Assembly (NCBI GenBank): GCA_007128995.1
Contig: SKWJ01000106.1
Span: forward strand, 1-17,650
Direction of reading: 5' to 3'
DNA from: Paracoccaceae bacterium
Lineage (GTDB): Bacteria > Pseudomonadota > Alphaproteobacteria > Rhodobacterales > Rhodobacteraceae
DNA length: 17,650 bases
Shown here: positions 9,916 to 16,721 of the stretch, in pieces
Numbering within the stretch: position 1 is the stretch's first letter
Layout: every line of letters starts with the position of its first letter
Position numbers and translations under genes: made by a program
The notes under the pieces: model-generated
The model's input: only the letters and a program-made list of their open reading frames with translations
The model's database searches: none
What the model was told of the DNA's origin: nothing

Positions 9916-11712
9916 ATGCGGGTACTCGTCTTCAATGCTGGCAGCTCCTCATTGAAATTTGGCGTCTTTGACATGTTTCCGGACGAAGGTCTGGCGCAGG
10001 CAAAGCATGTCTTCAAGGGGAGTTTCGACAGATTCGGGGAAGGGGGGTGTGATTATCGCAGCGGCGTCGAAGAAAACAGCGTCGCGCGCGCGCCTCATAC
10101 AACACTTTCGGAGGCAATCAACGCTGTGCCGGATGTGCTGGCAGAGGAAGGTATCACCGATATCGATGCTGTCGGGCATCGCATTGCGCATGGTGGCCCG
10201 ACATTCACCAAAGCAGCGGAACTCAGTGACCGGACGCTTGACGAAATCCGCGAGCTGACGCCGCTTGCGCCTTTGCACAATCCAGCCAATCTTGAAGCCA
10301 TAGATGTGGCACGCAATGTATGGCCAAAGGTCCCGCATTGGGGCGTGTTTGATACCAGCTTTCATTTGTCAAATCCTGCCCGCGCAACGACGTATGCAAT
10401 TCCCAAAGACTGGCGCGCCGCCGGGCTTCGACGGTTCGGTTTTCACGGGACGTCGCACAAGTATGTTGCCCACCGTGCTGCGGAAGCGCTTGGCACAAGG
10501 CTGCGCGATCTGCGCCTGATAAGCCTGCATCTGGGGAACGGGGCAAGTGCATGTGCTATTGCAGGCGGCGCAAGTGTTGACAGTTCGATGGGAATGACGC
10601 CGCTGGAGGGCCTTGTGATGGGGTCACGGTCAGGCGATGTCGATCCAGGATTGTTTGGTTTCCTGTCTCGTGAACTGGGCCTCACGATTCCTGCAATCGA
10701 GGCGGCATTGTATCAGGATAGCGGGTTGAAAGGGCTGACCGGATCGTCCGACATGCGGGATGTCGAAGAACGCGCGGCAGAGGGCGATCAGGATGCCCAG
10801 CTAGCGATCAATCTCTATGCCTACCGCGCGCGAAAATATATCGGGGCCTATGCGGCGGCGATGGGCGGGTTGGACGCGCTGGTCTTCACTGGCGGGATCG
10901 GAGAGAATTCACCTTCGATGCGCAGGCGCATCTGCGATGGTCTCGAATTTCTTGGGTTGAAGCTGGATCACGACCGCAATCTGTCGGTTTCGCTGGAAGG
11001 GCGTGCAGCTGTTCAGATTCAGGCTTATGGGGCGCGTGTGAACGTCTTGGTGACTGAAACCGCAGAACAACTGATGATCGCCCATGAAGTTGCGGGCGCG
11101 TTGTTTCCGGCCAACAGCCCGTCAATCCGTATTCCGGTTGCTGTTTCGGCACGACATGTGCATCTGTCTCGCGCTGCTGTCGATGCCTTGTTTGGTCCAG
11201 GATATGAACTGACCCCGGACAAGCCTTTGAAACAGAAAGGCCATTGGGACGCGCGCGAGCGGGTTTCCTTGCATGGTCCGAAAGGCGATATCCGCAATGT
11301 CGCAATTCTGGGCCCGCTGAGAGAGCGCACACAGATCGAAGTGTCGCGCACGGATGGCTTCGCCTTGGGCCTTGATGCGCCGATCCGGCAAAGCGGCGTT
11401 TTGGATGGGACACCGCAGATCCGCCTGATGGGACCCGAGGGCCATCACGATACGGATGGTCTGATACTGGCATCCCGGCATATTCACATGAATAGCGAAG
11501 ATGCACGCAAGCATCATCTCAAGGATGGCGATTTCGTCAGTGTCACTCTTGATGAAACTGGCCGAGGGTTGACCTTCGACAAAGTGCTTGTCCGAGTGTC
11601 TGAGAATGCCTTTACTGAGATGCATATTGATACAGACGAAGCCAATGCCGCTGGGATAACTGGGGCCGTCGAAGGGGCGCTGCAGGGTGAAGCCCTGATC
11701 CGGGGCACATGA
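9916..11712 (+). CDS. Acetate kinase fused to PduL-type phosphotransacylase
   Basis: This 598-residue protein joins two enzymes. Residues 1 to about 400 are a full-length acetate/propionate kinase: NAGSSSLKFGVFD at the N-terminus, VGHRIAHGG, GVFDTSFH, FHGTSHKYV (H177, H181), GSRSGDVDPG and FTGGIGENS. Residues from about 404 to the end are a complete PduL (PF06130) domain. It has the zinc-binding pairs RHVHL (H414, H416) and RHIHM (H522, H524) and the third-site histidine in EMHIDTDEAN (H570). PduL makes acyl-phosphate from acyl-CoA and the kinase turns acyl-phosphate plus ADP into carboxylate plus ATP; both also run in reverse. The reading frame is continuous across the junction (VAGALFPANSPSIRIP), with no stop or restart signal. 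No microcompartment gene or N-terminal shell-targeting peptide is seen, so a cytosolic metabolic role is likely. Acetate versus propionate preference cannot be read from the sequence. Confidence 0.93.
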   Translation: MRVLVFNAGSSSLKFGVFDMFPDEGLAQAKHVFKGSFDRFGEGGCDYRSGVEENSVARAPHTTLSEAINAVPDVLAEEGITDIDAVGHRIAHGGPTFTKAAELSDRTLDEIRELTPLAPLHNPANLEAIDVARNVWPKVPHWGVFDTSFHLSNPARATTYAIPKDWRAAGLRRFGFHGTSHKYVAHRAAEALGTRLRDLRLISLHLGNGASACAIAGGASVDSSMGMTPLEGLVMGSRSGDVDPGLFGFLSRELGLTIPAIEAALYQDSGLKGLTGSSDMRDVEERAAEGDQDAQLAINLYAYRARKYIGAYAAAMGGLDALVFTGGIGENSPSMRRRICDGLEFLGLKLDHDRNLSVSLEGRAAVQIQAYGARVNVLVTETAEQLMIAHEVAGALFPANSPSIRIPVAVSARHVHLSRAAVDALFGPGYELTPDKPLKQKGHWDARERVSLHGPKGDIRNVAILGPLRERTQIEVSRTDGFALGLDAPIRQSGVLDGTPQIRLMGPEGHHDTDGLILASRHIHMNSEDARKHHLKDGDFVSVTLDETGRGLTFDKVLVRVSENAFTEMHIDTDEANAAGITGAVEGALQGEALIRGT

Positions 11713-11859
11713 ATTGCGCTTTGTCCCGCGTCGGCGGTATTTGAAAAGCATTTATGGCACATGCTGATAGGAAACGAGTATCCTGATCGCGGGTCCTGAA
11801 GACGGTGTGGGCCGCACATTACATGTTCGCAAGTATGCTGCTTCAGCAGCAGGTTAGTT

Positions 11860-12978
11860 TCAAGGCTCCTCAGACAGTTGTTTCAGCGAGATATCCTGAT
11901 TGTCCACAAGCTGGCGGATTGCGCTGGCGACACGGTTGCTGGCAGCAGCATATGCGTCCGGATCAGGTCGGGGCAGGGCGGCAGCATCATCCTGCAATGT
12001 GGCCGCTGCCCGCTTTGACATATTGGCCAACAAGAACTCCAGCGACATTGCATCTTCTTCGGCTTTGCCGGCGATCAACGTCGTCATGTCATCGGACTGG
12101 ATATCGCGCATGATGGCCGGCACATCGCGTTCCTGTACGCGTGTTGCGATATCCTTGAACGTGAAAATCGCCTTCCGCACCTTTCTGGCGAAAGTTTCAT
12201 CAGCGCGTTCCAGATTGGCAAGCAGGTCGTTGCGCAGGTCGGGGGCCGAGGAATTGAGGATGTTCCCGACACGTTTTGTCGGCGGGTCGGCAAAGGCCCT
12301 TTTCGGCCGATCTGTAACCTGTTGGGCAAGTGTGGCACCAATCCGGGCAACAGCGGCAGGTGCGATGGCTTCGGTCCGCCCTATCCCCAGCGCAAGCGCC
12401 TTGGCAAGATCTGCGTCCATTTTCATTAGCAATCGCGCAGCCTTGTCGGTCGAGAGCTTCGACAGAAGAACAGCCCCGACCATACGCGACTCCATTTCCA
12501 GCAGTCCAAGCAGCACGTCATCATCCGCGCGTTCCAGATTCATCCAGACTTCATCCAGATCACCACCACGTGCCATCTCGCGAAGGCGCCGCGTTGCCTT
12601 TTGATCCAGCTTGTCACCCAAAAGGGCCAATGCCCCTTCAAGACTGTCAGGAAAGGAAAGGCCAACCTGTTCCAGCGTTTCGATAAATTCTTCAAGAACC
12701 GCATTCATTGTTGCGCGGTCGACCAGCCGCATCCGTCCCAGTGTCTGCGCAAGATCAGCCTGCATATCATGCGGCAAATCTGCAAGCGTGAGACTGGTTT
12801 CGCCCGTTATCAATGCGCGCACAACGATAGCTGCCTTTTCCGTTCCCGATAAATGATCAATCGAGGCGCGCTGCAGACGTTCGCCTGATTTGGGTTTTTC
12901 AGCCAACTTGCGCGACACCGGTGCAGAATACGGGCGTGTCGCTGGAAGTGGCGTGTTTTCTGAAGAGATCATGTCCAT
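11860..12978 (-). CDS. fliG: FliG-like flagellar motor switch protein (divergent, isolated)
   Basis: FliG forms the rotor ring that joins MS- and C-rings and couples to the stator. The 372-residue product keeps the C-terminal FliG signature: IFTFKDI (271-277) and LLANMSKRAAATLQDD (316-331), with LRNDLLANLERAD before them. The N-terminal 40 residues are a Pro/Lys/Ser-rich extension. Two hallmark sites differ: the EHPQ-type motif of the middle domain reads ESRM (163-166), and the torque-helix DDR cluster reads QER (282-284). No other flagellar gene is nearby, whereas fliG usually sits with fliF/fliH. Two ATGs (12978 and 12972) are possible starts; neither has a clear ribosome binding site. It may be the genuine rotor protein of a divergent lineage or a paralogue. 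Confidence 0.75.
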   Translation of the reverse strand: MDMISSENTPLPATRPYSAPVSRKLAEKPKSGERLQRASIDHLSGTEKAAIVVRALITGETSLTLADLPHDMQADLAQTLGRMRLVDRATMNAVLEEFIETLEQVGLSFPDSLEGALALLGDKLDQKATRRLREMARGGDLDEVWMNLERADDDVLLGLLEMESRMVGAVLLSKLSTDKAARLLMKMDADLAKALALGIGRTEAIAPAAVARIGATLAQQVTDRPKRAFADPPTKRVGNILNSSAPDLRNDLLANLERADETFARKVRKAIFTFKDIATRVQERDVPAIMRDIQSDDMTTLIAGKAEEDAMSLEFLLANMSKRAAATLQDDAAALPRPDPDAYAAASNRVASAIRQLVDNQDISLKQLSEEP

Positions 12979-13078
12979 AGGATCAAAGCATATCCTTCAT
13001 CTGTAGCGCATGCATGTGCGATACGCAGGAGATTACCTCGGATCCATTGAAGATTGGTTATCGAGAAGCGCGCACATC

Positions 13079-13112
13079 AAAAAAGCCCCTTTGGCGTGCC
13101 AAAGGGGCTTTT
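13079..13112 (-). terminator. Strong intrinsic terminator of the purB-small peptide unit
   Basis: AAAAGCCCCTTTGG (13081-13094) pairs perfectly with CCAAAGGGGCTTTT (13099-13112) around a CGTG loop, a 14-bp stem. On the minus strand the stem ends in a run of six T (complement of 13079-13084). It starts 21 nt after the small-peptide stop codon. The plus-strand side has four T, so some bidirectional action is possible. Confidence 0.9.
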
Positions 13113-13132
13113 GTAAGGATCTCTTATGCCTA

Positions 13133-13297
13133 TCAGCTGCTTACGGGTTCGATGCAAGCGGCTGCCCCGCTATCCCAGATCTGGCCTTCGGCGCAAACCG
13201 AAGCCGTCTGCGCTGGCTTCATGCTGGAGCACATGGCCGACGCAATTGCGGGGCTGAAGCTGAGAACAAGGGCAGTAAGTGCGATTTTCAGTTTCAT
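13133..13297 (-). CDS. Small secreted three-cysteine peptide (54 residues)
   Basis: The frame starts MKLKIALTALVLSFSPAIAS and has a textbook Sec signal peptide (basic N-terminus, hydrophobic core, cleavage likely after Ala-Ser-Ala at residue 21). The mature part is about 33 residues with cysteines at 23, 35 and 48 and the motif CAEGQIWDSGAAACI. The ribosome binding site AAGGAGA lies 6 nt before the ATG. It follows purB by 64 nt on the same strand and ends 21 nt before a strong terminator, so it is probably the last gene of a purB transcript. The C-x2-GQxWD-x-C pattern resembles small chitin-binding-like Cys motifs, but no function is assigned. Three cysteines leave one unpaired unless it dimerises or binds a ligand. 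Confidence 0.75.
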   Translation of the reverse strand: MKLKIALTALVLSFSPAIASAMCSSMKPAQTASVCAEGQIWDSGAAACIEPVSS

Positions 13298-13361
13298 GTC
13301 AGTCTCCTTTCTGCGTAACTATGATCATAGCACGATTCTTTCAAAATCAACGCGTCTGCGC

Positions 13362-14669
13362 TCATTTTCCTTCAAAAACACGCGCAAAAATCGTTTCGAC
13401 ATGTTTTGTGTGATACTCCAGATCAAATTTTGAGCGGATTTCATCCGCGTCGAGCGCGGCGCAGACTTCTGCGTCCGTCAGAAGCTGCTCGAGGAAATCG
13501 GCACCATCTTCCCAGACTTTCATCGCGTTGCGCTGAACCAGAGTGTATGCCTTTTCTCGGCTCACGCCCGCTTGAGTCAGCGCCAGGAGCACGCGTTGAG
13601 AGTGGATCAGGCCGCGAAACTTATGCATGTTCGACAGCATGTTTTCGGGATAAACAACCAGATTCTCGATTACATTGGTCAGACGGACAAGGGCGAAGTC
13701 TAACGTGATCGTTGCATCCGGTCCGATCATACGCTCTACTGAGCTATGCGAGATGTCGCGTTCATGCCAGAGGGCGACATTCTCCATAGCAGGAATGACT
13801 GCCATTCTCACCAGCCGCGCAAGCCCGGTGAGGTTCTCTGTCAGCACCGGGTTGCGCTTGTGCGGCATGGCAGAAGAGCCTTTCTGGCCCTTTGAAAAGA
13901 ATTCCTCTGCCTCTAGCACCTCGGTCCGTTGCATATGCCGGATTTCAATCGCGATATTTTCGATGCTGGAGGCGATGACACCCAGCGTGGCGAAAAACAT
14001 CGCATGCCGGTCGCGGGGGATGACCTGCGTACTGATGGGTTCTGCGGACAGTCCCATTTGTGCGCAGACATGTGCTTCGACCGACGGATCTATATTGGCG
14101 AATGTCCCGACAGCGCCCGATATGGCCCCGGTGGCTATTTCGGCGCGCGCCGCTTTCAACCGTTCAAGGTTGCGGTTCATTTCCGCGTAGAAGCGCGCAA
14201 ATGTCAGGCCCATTGTTGTCGGCTCGGCATGAATACCGTGGCTGCGGCCCATCCGGATCGTGAATTTGTGCTCTGTCGCGCGGCGCTTGAGCGCTCTCAA
14301 TAAGGCTTGAATGTCTTCCAGAAGCAGATCGGCCGCGCGGACAAGTTGCACATTGAACGTCGTGTCCAGCACATCTGAACTTGTCATCCCCTGATGCACG
14401 AAACGGGCCTCATCGTTGCCGATGATCTCTGCAAGATGTGTCAGAAAGGCAATCACATCATGTTTGGTTACTGCTTCGATCTCGTCAATGCGCGCAACGT
14501 CAAATTCAACATCCTGTGCTTTCCAGACCGCTGCCGCGCTTTCGGCTGGAATGACCCCGATTTGTGCCTGCGCATCACATGCATGTGCCTCGATCTCGAA
14601 CCAGATGCGGAATTTTGTTTCAGGGGACCAAATGGACACCATTTTGGGGCGGGAATATCGCGGGATCAT
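13362..14669 (-). CDS. purB: Adenylosuccinate lyase PurB
   Basis: PurB removes fumarate from SAICAR and from adenylosuccinate, two steps of purine synthesis. The 435-residue product starts MIPRYSRPKMVSIWSPETKF. It carries the fumarase/aspartase superfamily signature GSSAMPHKRNP at 264-274, the TSSDVLDT segment, and GRSHGIHAEPTTMG with the conserved histidines. Length is typical of the short bacterial/Bacillus-type enzymes. The ATG is preceded by AAAGG on the minus strand. It diverges from rplY over 222 nt, where a plausible sigma70-type promoter is seen for it, and is followed by the secreted small peptide gene. Confidence 0.96.
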   Translation of the reverse strand: MIPRYSRPKMVSIWSPETKFRIWFEIEAHACDAQAQIGVIPAESAAAVWKAQDVEFDVARIDEIEAVTKHDVIAFLTHLAEIIGNDEARFVHQGMTSSDVLDTTFNVQLVRAADLLLEDIQALLRALKRRATEHKFTIRMGRSHGIHAEPTTMGLTFARFYAEMNRNLERLKAARAEIATGAISGAVGTFANIDPSVEAHVCAQMGLSAEPISTQVIPRDRHAMFFATLGVIASSIENIAIEIRHMQRTEVLEAEEFFSKGQKGSSAMPHKRNPVLTENLTGLARLVRMAVIPAMENVALWHERDISHSSVERMIGPDATITLDFALVRLTNVIENLVVYPENMLSNMHKFRGLIHSQRVLLALTQAGVSREKAYTLVQRNAMKVWEDGADFLEQLLTDAEVCAALDADEIRSKFDLEYHTKHVETIFARVFEGK

Positions 14670-14698
14670 GGGGCGAACCTTTCAAGCTTGATATGCGG

Positions 14699-14727
14699 CT
14701 GATACCGTGTGCATTCTTTGCTCGCAA
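14699..14727 (-). promoter_or_regulatory. Candidate purB promoter
   Basis: On the minus strand TTGCGA (14727-14722) and TATCAG (14704-14699) are separated by exactly 17 nt, each matching 4 of 6 consensus positions. The -10 lies 29 nt before the purB ATG. Moderate support only. Confidence 0.4.
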
Positions 14728-14742
14728 GTAAACGCCATGGCG

Positions 14743-14771
14743 ATGACGAAATTTAACATAATACAGATTAT
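14743..14771 (+). promoter_or_regulatory. Candidate rplY promoter
   Basis: ATGACG (14743-14748) and GATTAT (14766-14771) are spaced 17 nt apart, each 4 of 6 matches to sigma70 hexamers. An alternative -10, CATAAT, is at 14757-14762 but lacks a -35. Either would place transcription just upstream of the two leader hairpins. Confidence 0.35.
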
Positions 14772-14789
14772 GAGCGGTATTTACGTATT

Positions 14790-14866
14790 GGAATTGGGTC
14801 TTTCCAATTCCGGTAAACTCGCCTAAAGACTCCCTACTTGCGGCCCGCACCCTTGGAGGCGGGCCG
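14790..14866 (+). promoter_or_regulatory. Two-hairpin leader of rplY
   Basis: Hairpin 1 is GGAATTGG (14790-14797) with CCAATTCC (14804-14811), an 8-bp perfect stem with a 6-nt loop. Hairpin 2 is CGGCCCGC (14841-14848) with GCGGGCCG (14859-14866), an 8-bp GC-rich stem with a 10-nt loop. They lie in the 5' untranslated region; hairpin 2 ends 25 nt before the rplY ATG. Leader structures that bind the encoded ribosomal protein are common, so autoregulation by L25 is possible, but I do not recognise a described motif here. Confidence 0.5.
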
Positions 14867-14891
14867 TTCAACTTGTGAAAAGGAACATGAC

Positions 14892-15512
14892 ATGGCTGGT
14901 GAGATCCCGGATCTTGAAGCCGAGGTACGGACGGGGACAGGCAAGGGGGCCGCTCGTCAAGCTCGTCGTGAGCATTTGGTACCCGGTATTGTTTACGGCG
15001 GTGGCGCTGATCCGCAACCGCTCAACTTCAAATACAACTACCTGATCGCGAAGCTGAAGGCAGGTCGCTTCATGTCGACGCTGTTCAATCTGAAGGTTGA
15101 AGGTCAGGAAGATGTGCGCGTGATTTGCCGCAATGTGCAGCGCGATGTCGTCAAGGGGCTTCCGACCCATGTTGACCTCATGCGTCTGCGCAGAACCAGC
15201 CGGATCAATCTGTTTATTCCGGTCGAATTCGTGAATGCTGAAAAATGCGTCGGCCTGAAGCGTGGCGGCACGTTGACTGTTGTGCGCTCAGAGGTCGAGT
15301 TGAATGTTCTTGCAGGTGACATTCCCGAGAAGCTGGTCGTCGATCTTGAAGGTCGCAAGATTGGCGATACAATTACAATCTCTGCGATCACCCTTCCGGT
15401 TGACACGAAGGCCACGATTGATCGTGATTTCGTGATCGCGAATATCGCAACACCGCGCGCCCTTGCGGCATCGGATGACGATGAAGAAACAGCGGAAACT
15501 GTTGAAGAATAA
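14892..15512 (+). CDS. rplY: Large-subunit ribosomal protein bL25 (CTC-type)
   Basis: bL25 binds 5S rRNA in the central protuberance of the 50S subunit; CTC-type members have an extra C-terminal beta domain. The 206-residue product starts [20 protein letters not shown]. It contains the family pattern [15 protein letters not shown] and [10 protein letters not shown], then the C-terminal TL5/CTC domain, and ends in an acidic tail ([12 protein letters not shown]). The ATG follows AAAAGGAA (14878-14885). An in-frame TTG at 14838 would run through the GC hairpin and is not credible. A strong intrinsic terminator follows 24 nt after the stop. rplY is commonly next to pth in bacteria; here one opposite-strand gene separates them. 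Confidence 0.95.
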   Translation: MAGEIPDLEAEVRTGTGKGAARQARREHLVPGIVYGGGADPQPLNFKYNYLIAKLKAGRFMSTLFNLKVEGQEDVRVICRNVQRDVVKGLPTHVDLMRLRRTSRINLFIPVEFVNAEKCVGLKRGGTLTVVRSEVELNVLAGDIPEKLVVDLEGRKIGDTITISAITLPVDTKATIDRDFVIANIATPRALAASDDDEETAETVEE

Positions 15513-15536
15513 GCATGCCTCCGCTGCTACAGATCA

Positions 15537-15563
15537 GGGGCACCCGGTGGGGTGCCCCTTTTT
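15537..15563 (+). terminator. Intrinsic terminator after rplY
   Basis: GGGGCACC (15537-15544) pairs with GGTGCCCC (15551-15558) and is followed by five T (15559-15563). The hairpin abuts the stop codon of the opposite-strand monooxygenase gene. On the minus strand it lacks a trailing T-run, so it serves rplY. Confidence 0.9.
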
Positions 15564-15901
15564 CATTGCCCCTGCCCCGTTGTTTCCTGTGACCTGATAC
15601 ATTGGACAGAGTCGTAAATCTCCAGCTCGGGCGGGCCGAGATAGATGTCGGCATATGAGCGGACACCTTTGTGCGCACCGCGAAAATTCTGGGATCGCGC
15701 CCAAGCGTCAAAGGCCGACTTGTCGCGCCAGAGCGTATGCGACAGGTATGTTGTCTCGGTTTCTGTGCTTGCACCGCGAAAGAGATGAAATTCAACGAAT
15801 CCTTCAAGTTCTGGCAATTTGCTTTCGCGCGTTGTCCAGATCTCTTCAAATGCGTCCTCTTGGCCGGGACGTACCTTGAAGCGATTGATGGTCAGATACA
15901 T
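15563..15901 (-). CDS. IsdG/HmoA-like heme-degrading or ABM-domain monooxygenase
   Basis: The 112-residue product is an antibiotic-biosynthesis-monooxygenase (ABM) fold protein starting MYLTINRFKVRPGQEDAFEEI. It keeps the three residues known to be catalytic in IsdG-type heme monooxygenases, Asn6, Trp67 and His77, with the exact W-x9-H spacing in AWARSQNFRGAH. Such enzymes open heme to release iron using O2 and a reductant. The start is fixed by the ribosome binding site AAGGAGG, which ends 4 nt before the ATG at 15901. An upstream in-frame ATG at 15916 would place that site inside the gene. It lies alone on the minus strand between rplY and pth; no heme-uptake genes are in view. ABM-fold quinol or antibiotic oxygenases are the alternatives. 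Confidence 0.8.
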   Translation of the reverse strand: MYLTINRFKVRPGQEDAFEEIWTTRESKLPELEGFVEFHLFRGASTETETTYLSHTLWRDKSAFDAWARSQNFRGAHKGVRSYADIYLGPPELEIYDSVQCIRSQETTGQGQ

Positions 15902-16019
15902 GCTGCCTCCTTGCATACCAGAGCCAGCAGTCTAGTGCCAAAGTCCCCATTCGCAAGGCAACGCTTTTCACCCGATGCCCGGTTCAATATGATGCAGGTG
16001 CAAAATGGTTGGGGGTGAT

Positions 16020-16721
16020 ATGAAACTCTTTGTGGGGCTTGGAAATCCGGGCACGAAATATGCCTCAAATCGGCACAATGTGGGCTTCATGGCTCTGGAT
16101 GCGATTGCGTCGGGGCATGCGTTCGGTGTCTGGCGCAGCAAGTTCAATGCCGAGATTTCCGAAGGTCGGCTTGGTCTTGAAAAGGTCATTCTTCTAAAGC
16201 CTATGACCTTCATGAATCTCTCTGGCCAGGCGGTGAGTGAAGCCTTGCGTTTTTTCAAGCTGTTGCCCAGCGATCTTGTGGTCTTTCACGATGAGCTTGA
16301 TCTTGCACCGGGCAAACTGCGCGTCAAACTGGGGGGCGGTCATGCGGGTCATAATGGGTTGCGCTCGATTCACGCGCATATCGGACCCGAATATACACGT
16401 GTGCGTCTGGGGATCGGTCATCCGGGCCACAAGGACAAAGTGTCTGGCTATGTCTTGTCGGACTTTGCGAAAGCAGATCAGATCTGGCTGGATGACATGA
16501 TGCGCGGCATTGCAGATGGCGCGGTTGCACTGGCCAATGACGATGCTGCCAAATTCAGCAATGCTGTCGCGCTGCGGATGAACATTGGCCCCAAGAAGGC
16601 GGAGAAACAGCAATCTAAGCGCCCTGCCCCGGAACCTGTGATCCCTCCTGCCGCTCCTGTCCAGATCGCCGCGGCGGATACCCGCACTGCGCTTCAAAAA
16701 CTTATGGATCGATTCAAGTGA
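16020..16721 (+). CDS. pth: Peptidyl-tRNA hydrolase Pth
   Basis: Pth frees tRNA from peptidyl-tRNA that drops off ribosomes. The 233-residue product begins MKLFVGLGNPGTKYASNRHN, with the catalytic histidine at residue 19. It has KPMTFMNLSG, VFHDELDL (catalytic-type Asp) and GGGHAGHNGLRSI, all family hallmarks. The ATG at 16020 has a GGGGGTG element a few nt upstream; the in-frame ATG at 16005 adds five residues and would bury that element. The canonical domain ends near residue 185. A Pro/Ala-rich linker and a short terminal helix (TALQKLMDRFK) make it longer than the roughly 195-residue E. coli enzyme, as in many alphaproteobacteria. Its stop codon overlaps the GTG start of the next gene. 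Confidence 0.96.
   Translation: MKLFVGLGNPGTKYASNRHNVGFMALDAIASGHAFGVWRSKFNAEISEGRLGLEKVILLKPMTFMNLSGQAVSEALRFFKLLPSDLVVFHDELDLAPGKLRVKLGGGHAGHNGLRSIHAHIGPEYTRVRLGIGHPGHKDKVSGYVLSDFAKADQIWLDDMMRGIADGAVALANDDAAKFSNAVALRMNIGPKKAEKQQSKRPAPEPVIPPAAPVQIAAADTRTALQKLMDRFK

Noticed and set aside
10084..10095. CG dinucleotide runs (also near 16737 and 17589)
   Set aside because: Ordinary Ala/Arg codon runs in GC-rich genes; too short and scattered to be a meaningful repeat.
11713..11859. GCTGCTTCAGCAGC hairpin near 11839 in the gap after ackA-pduL, as a terminator
   Set aside because: The stem is only 5-6 bp with a very small loop and no T-run on either strand. I see no other feature in this 147-nt convergent gap.
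11900..12604. Long open frame antisense to fliG (234 codons)
   Set aside because: It mirrors the fliG frame, is rich in Ala/Ser/Arg low-complexity sequence and has no recognisable domain or ribosome binding site.
13362..14669. Several plus-strand frames antisense to purB (up to 171 codons)
   Set aside because: They are shadows of a firmly identified gene and lack start signals.
14751..14771. TTAAC near 14753 as half of a CtrA box
   Set aside because: There is no second TTAA at the required 7-nt spacing.
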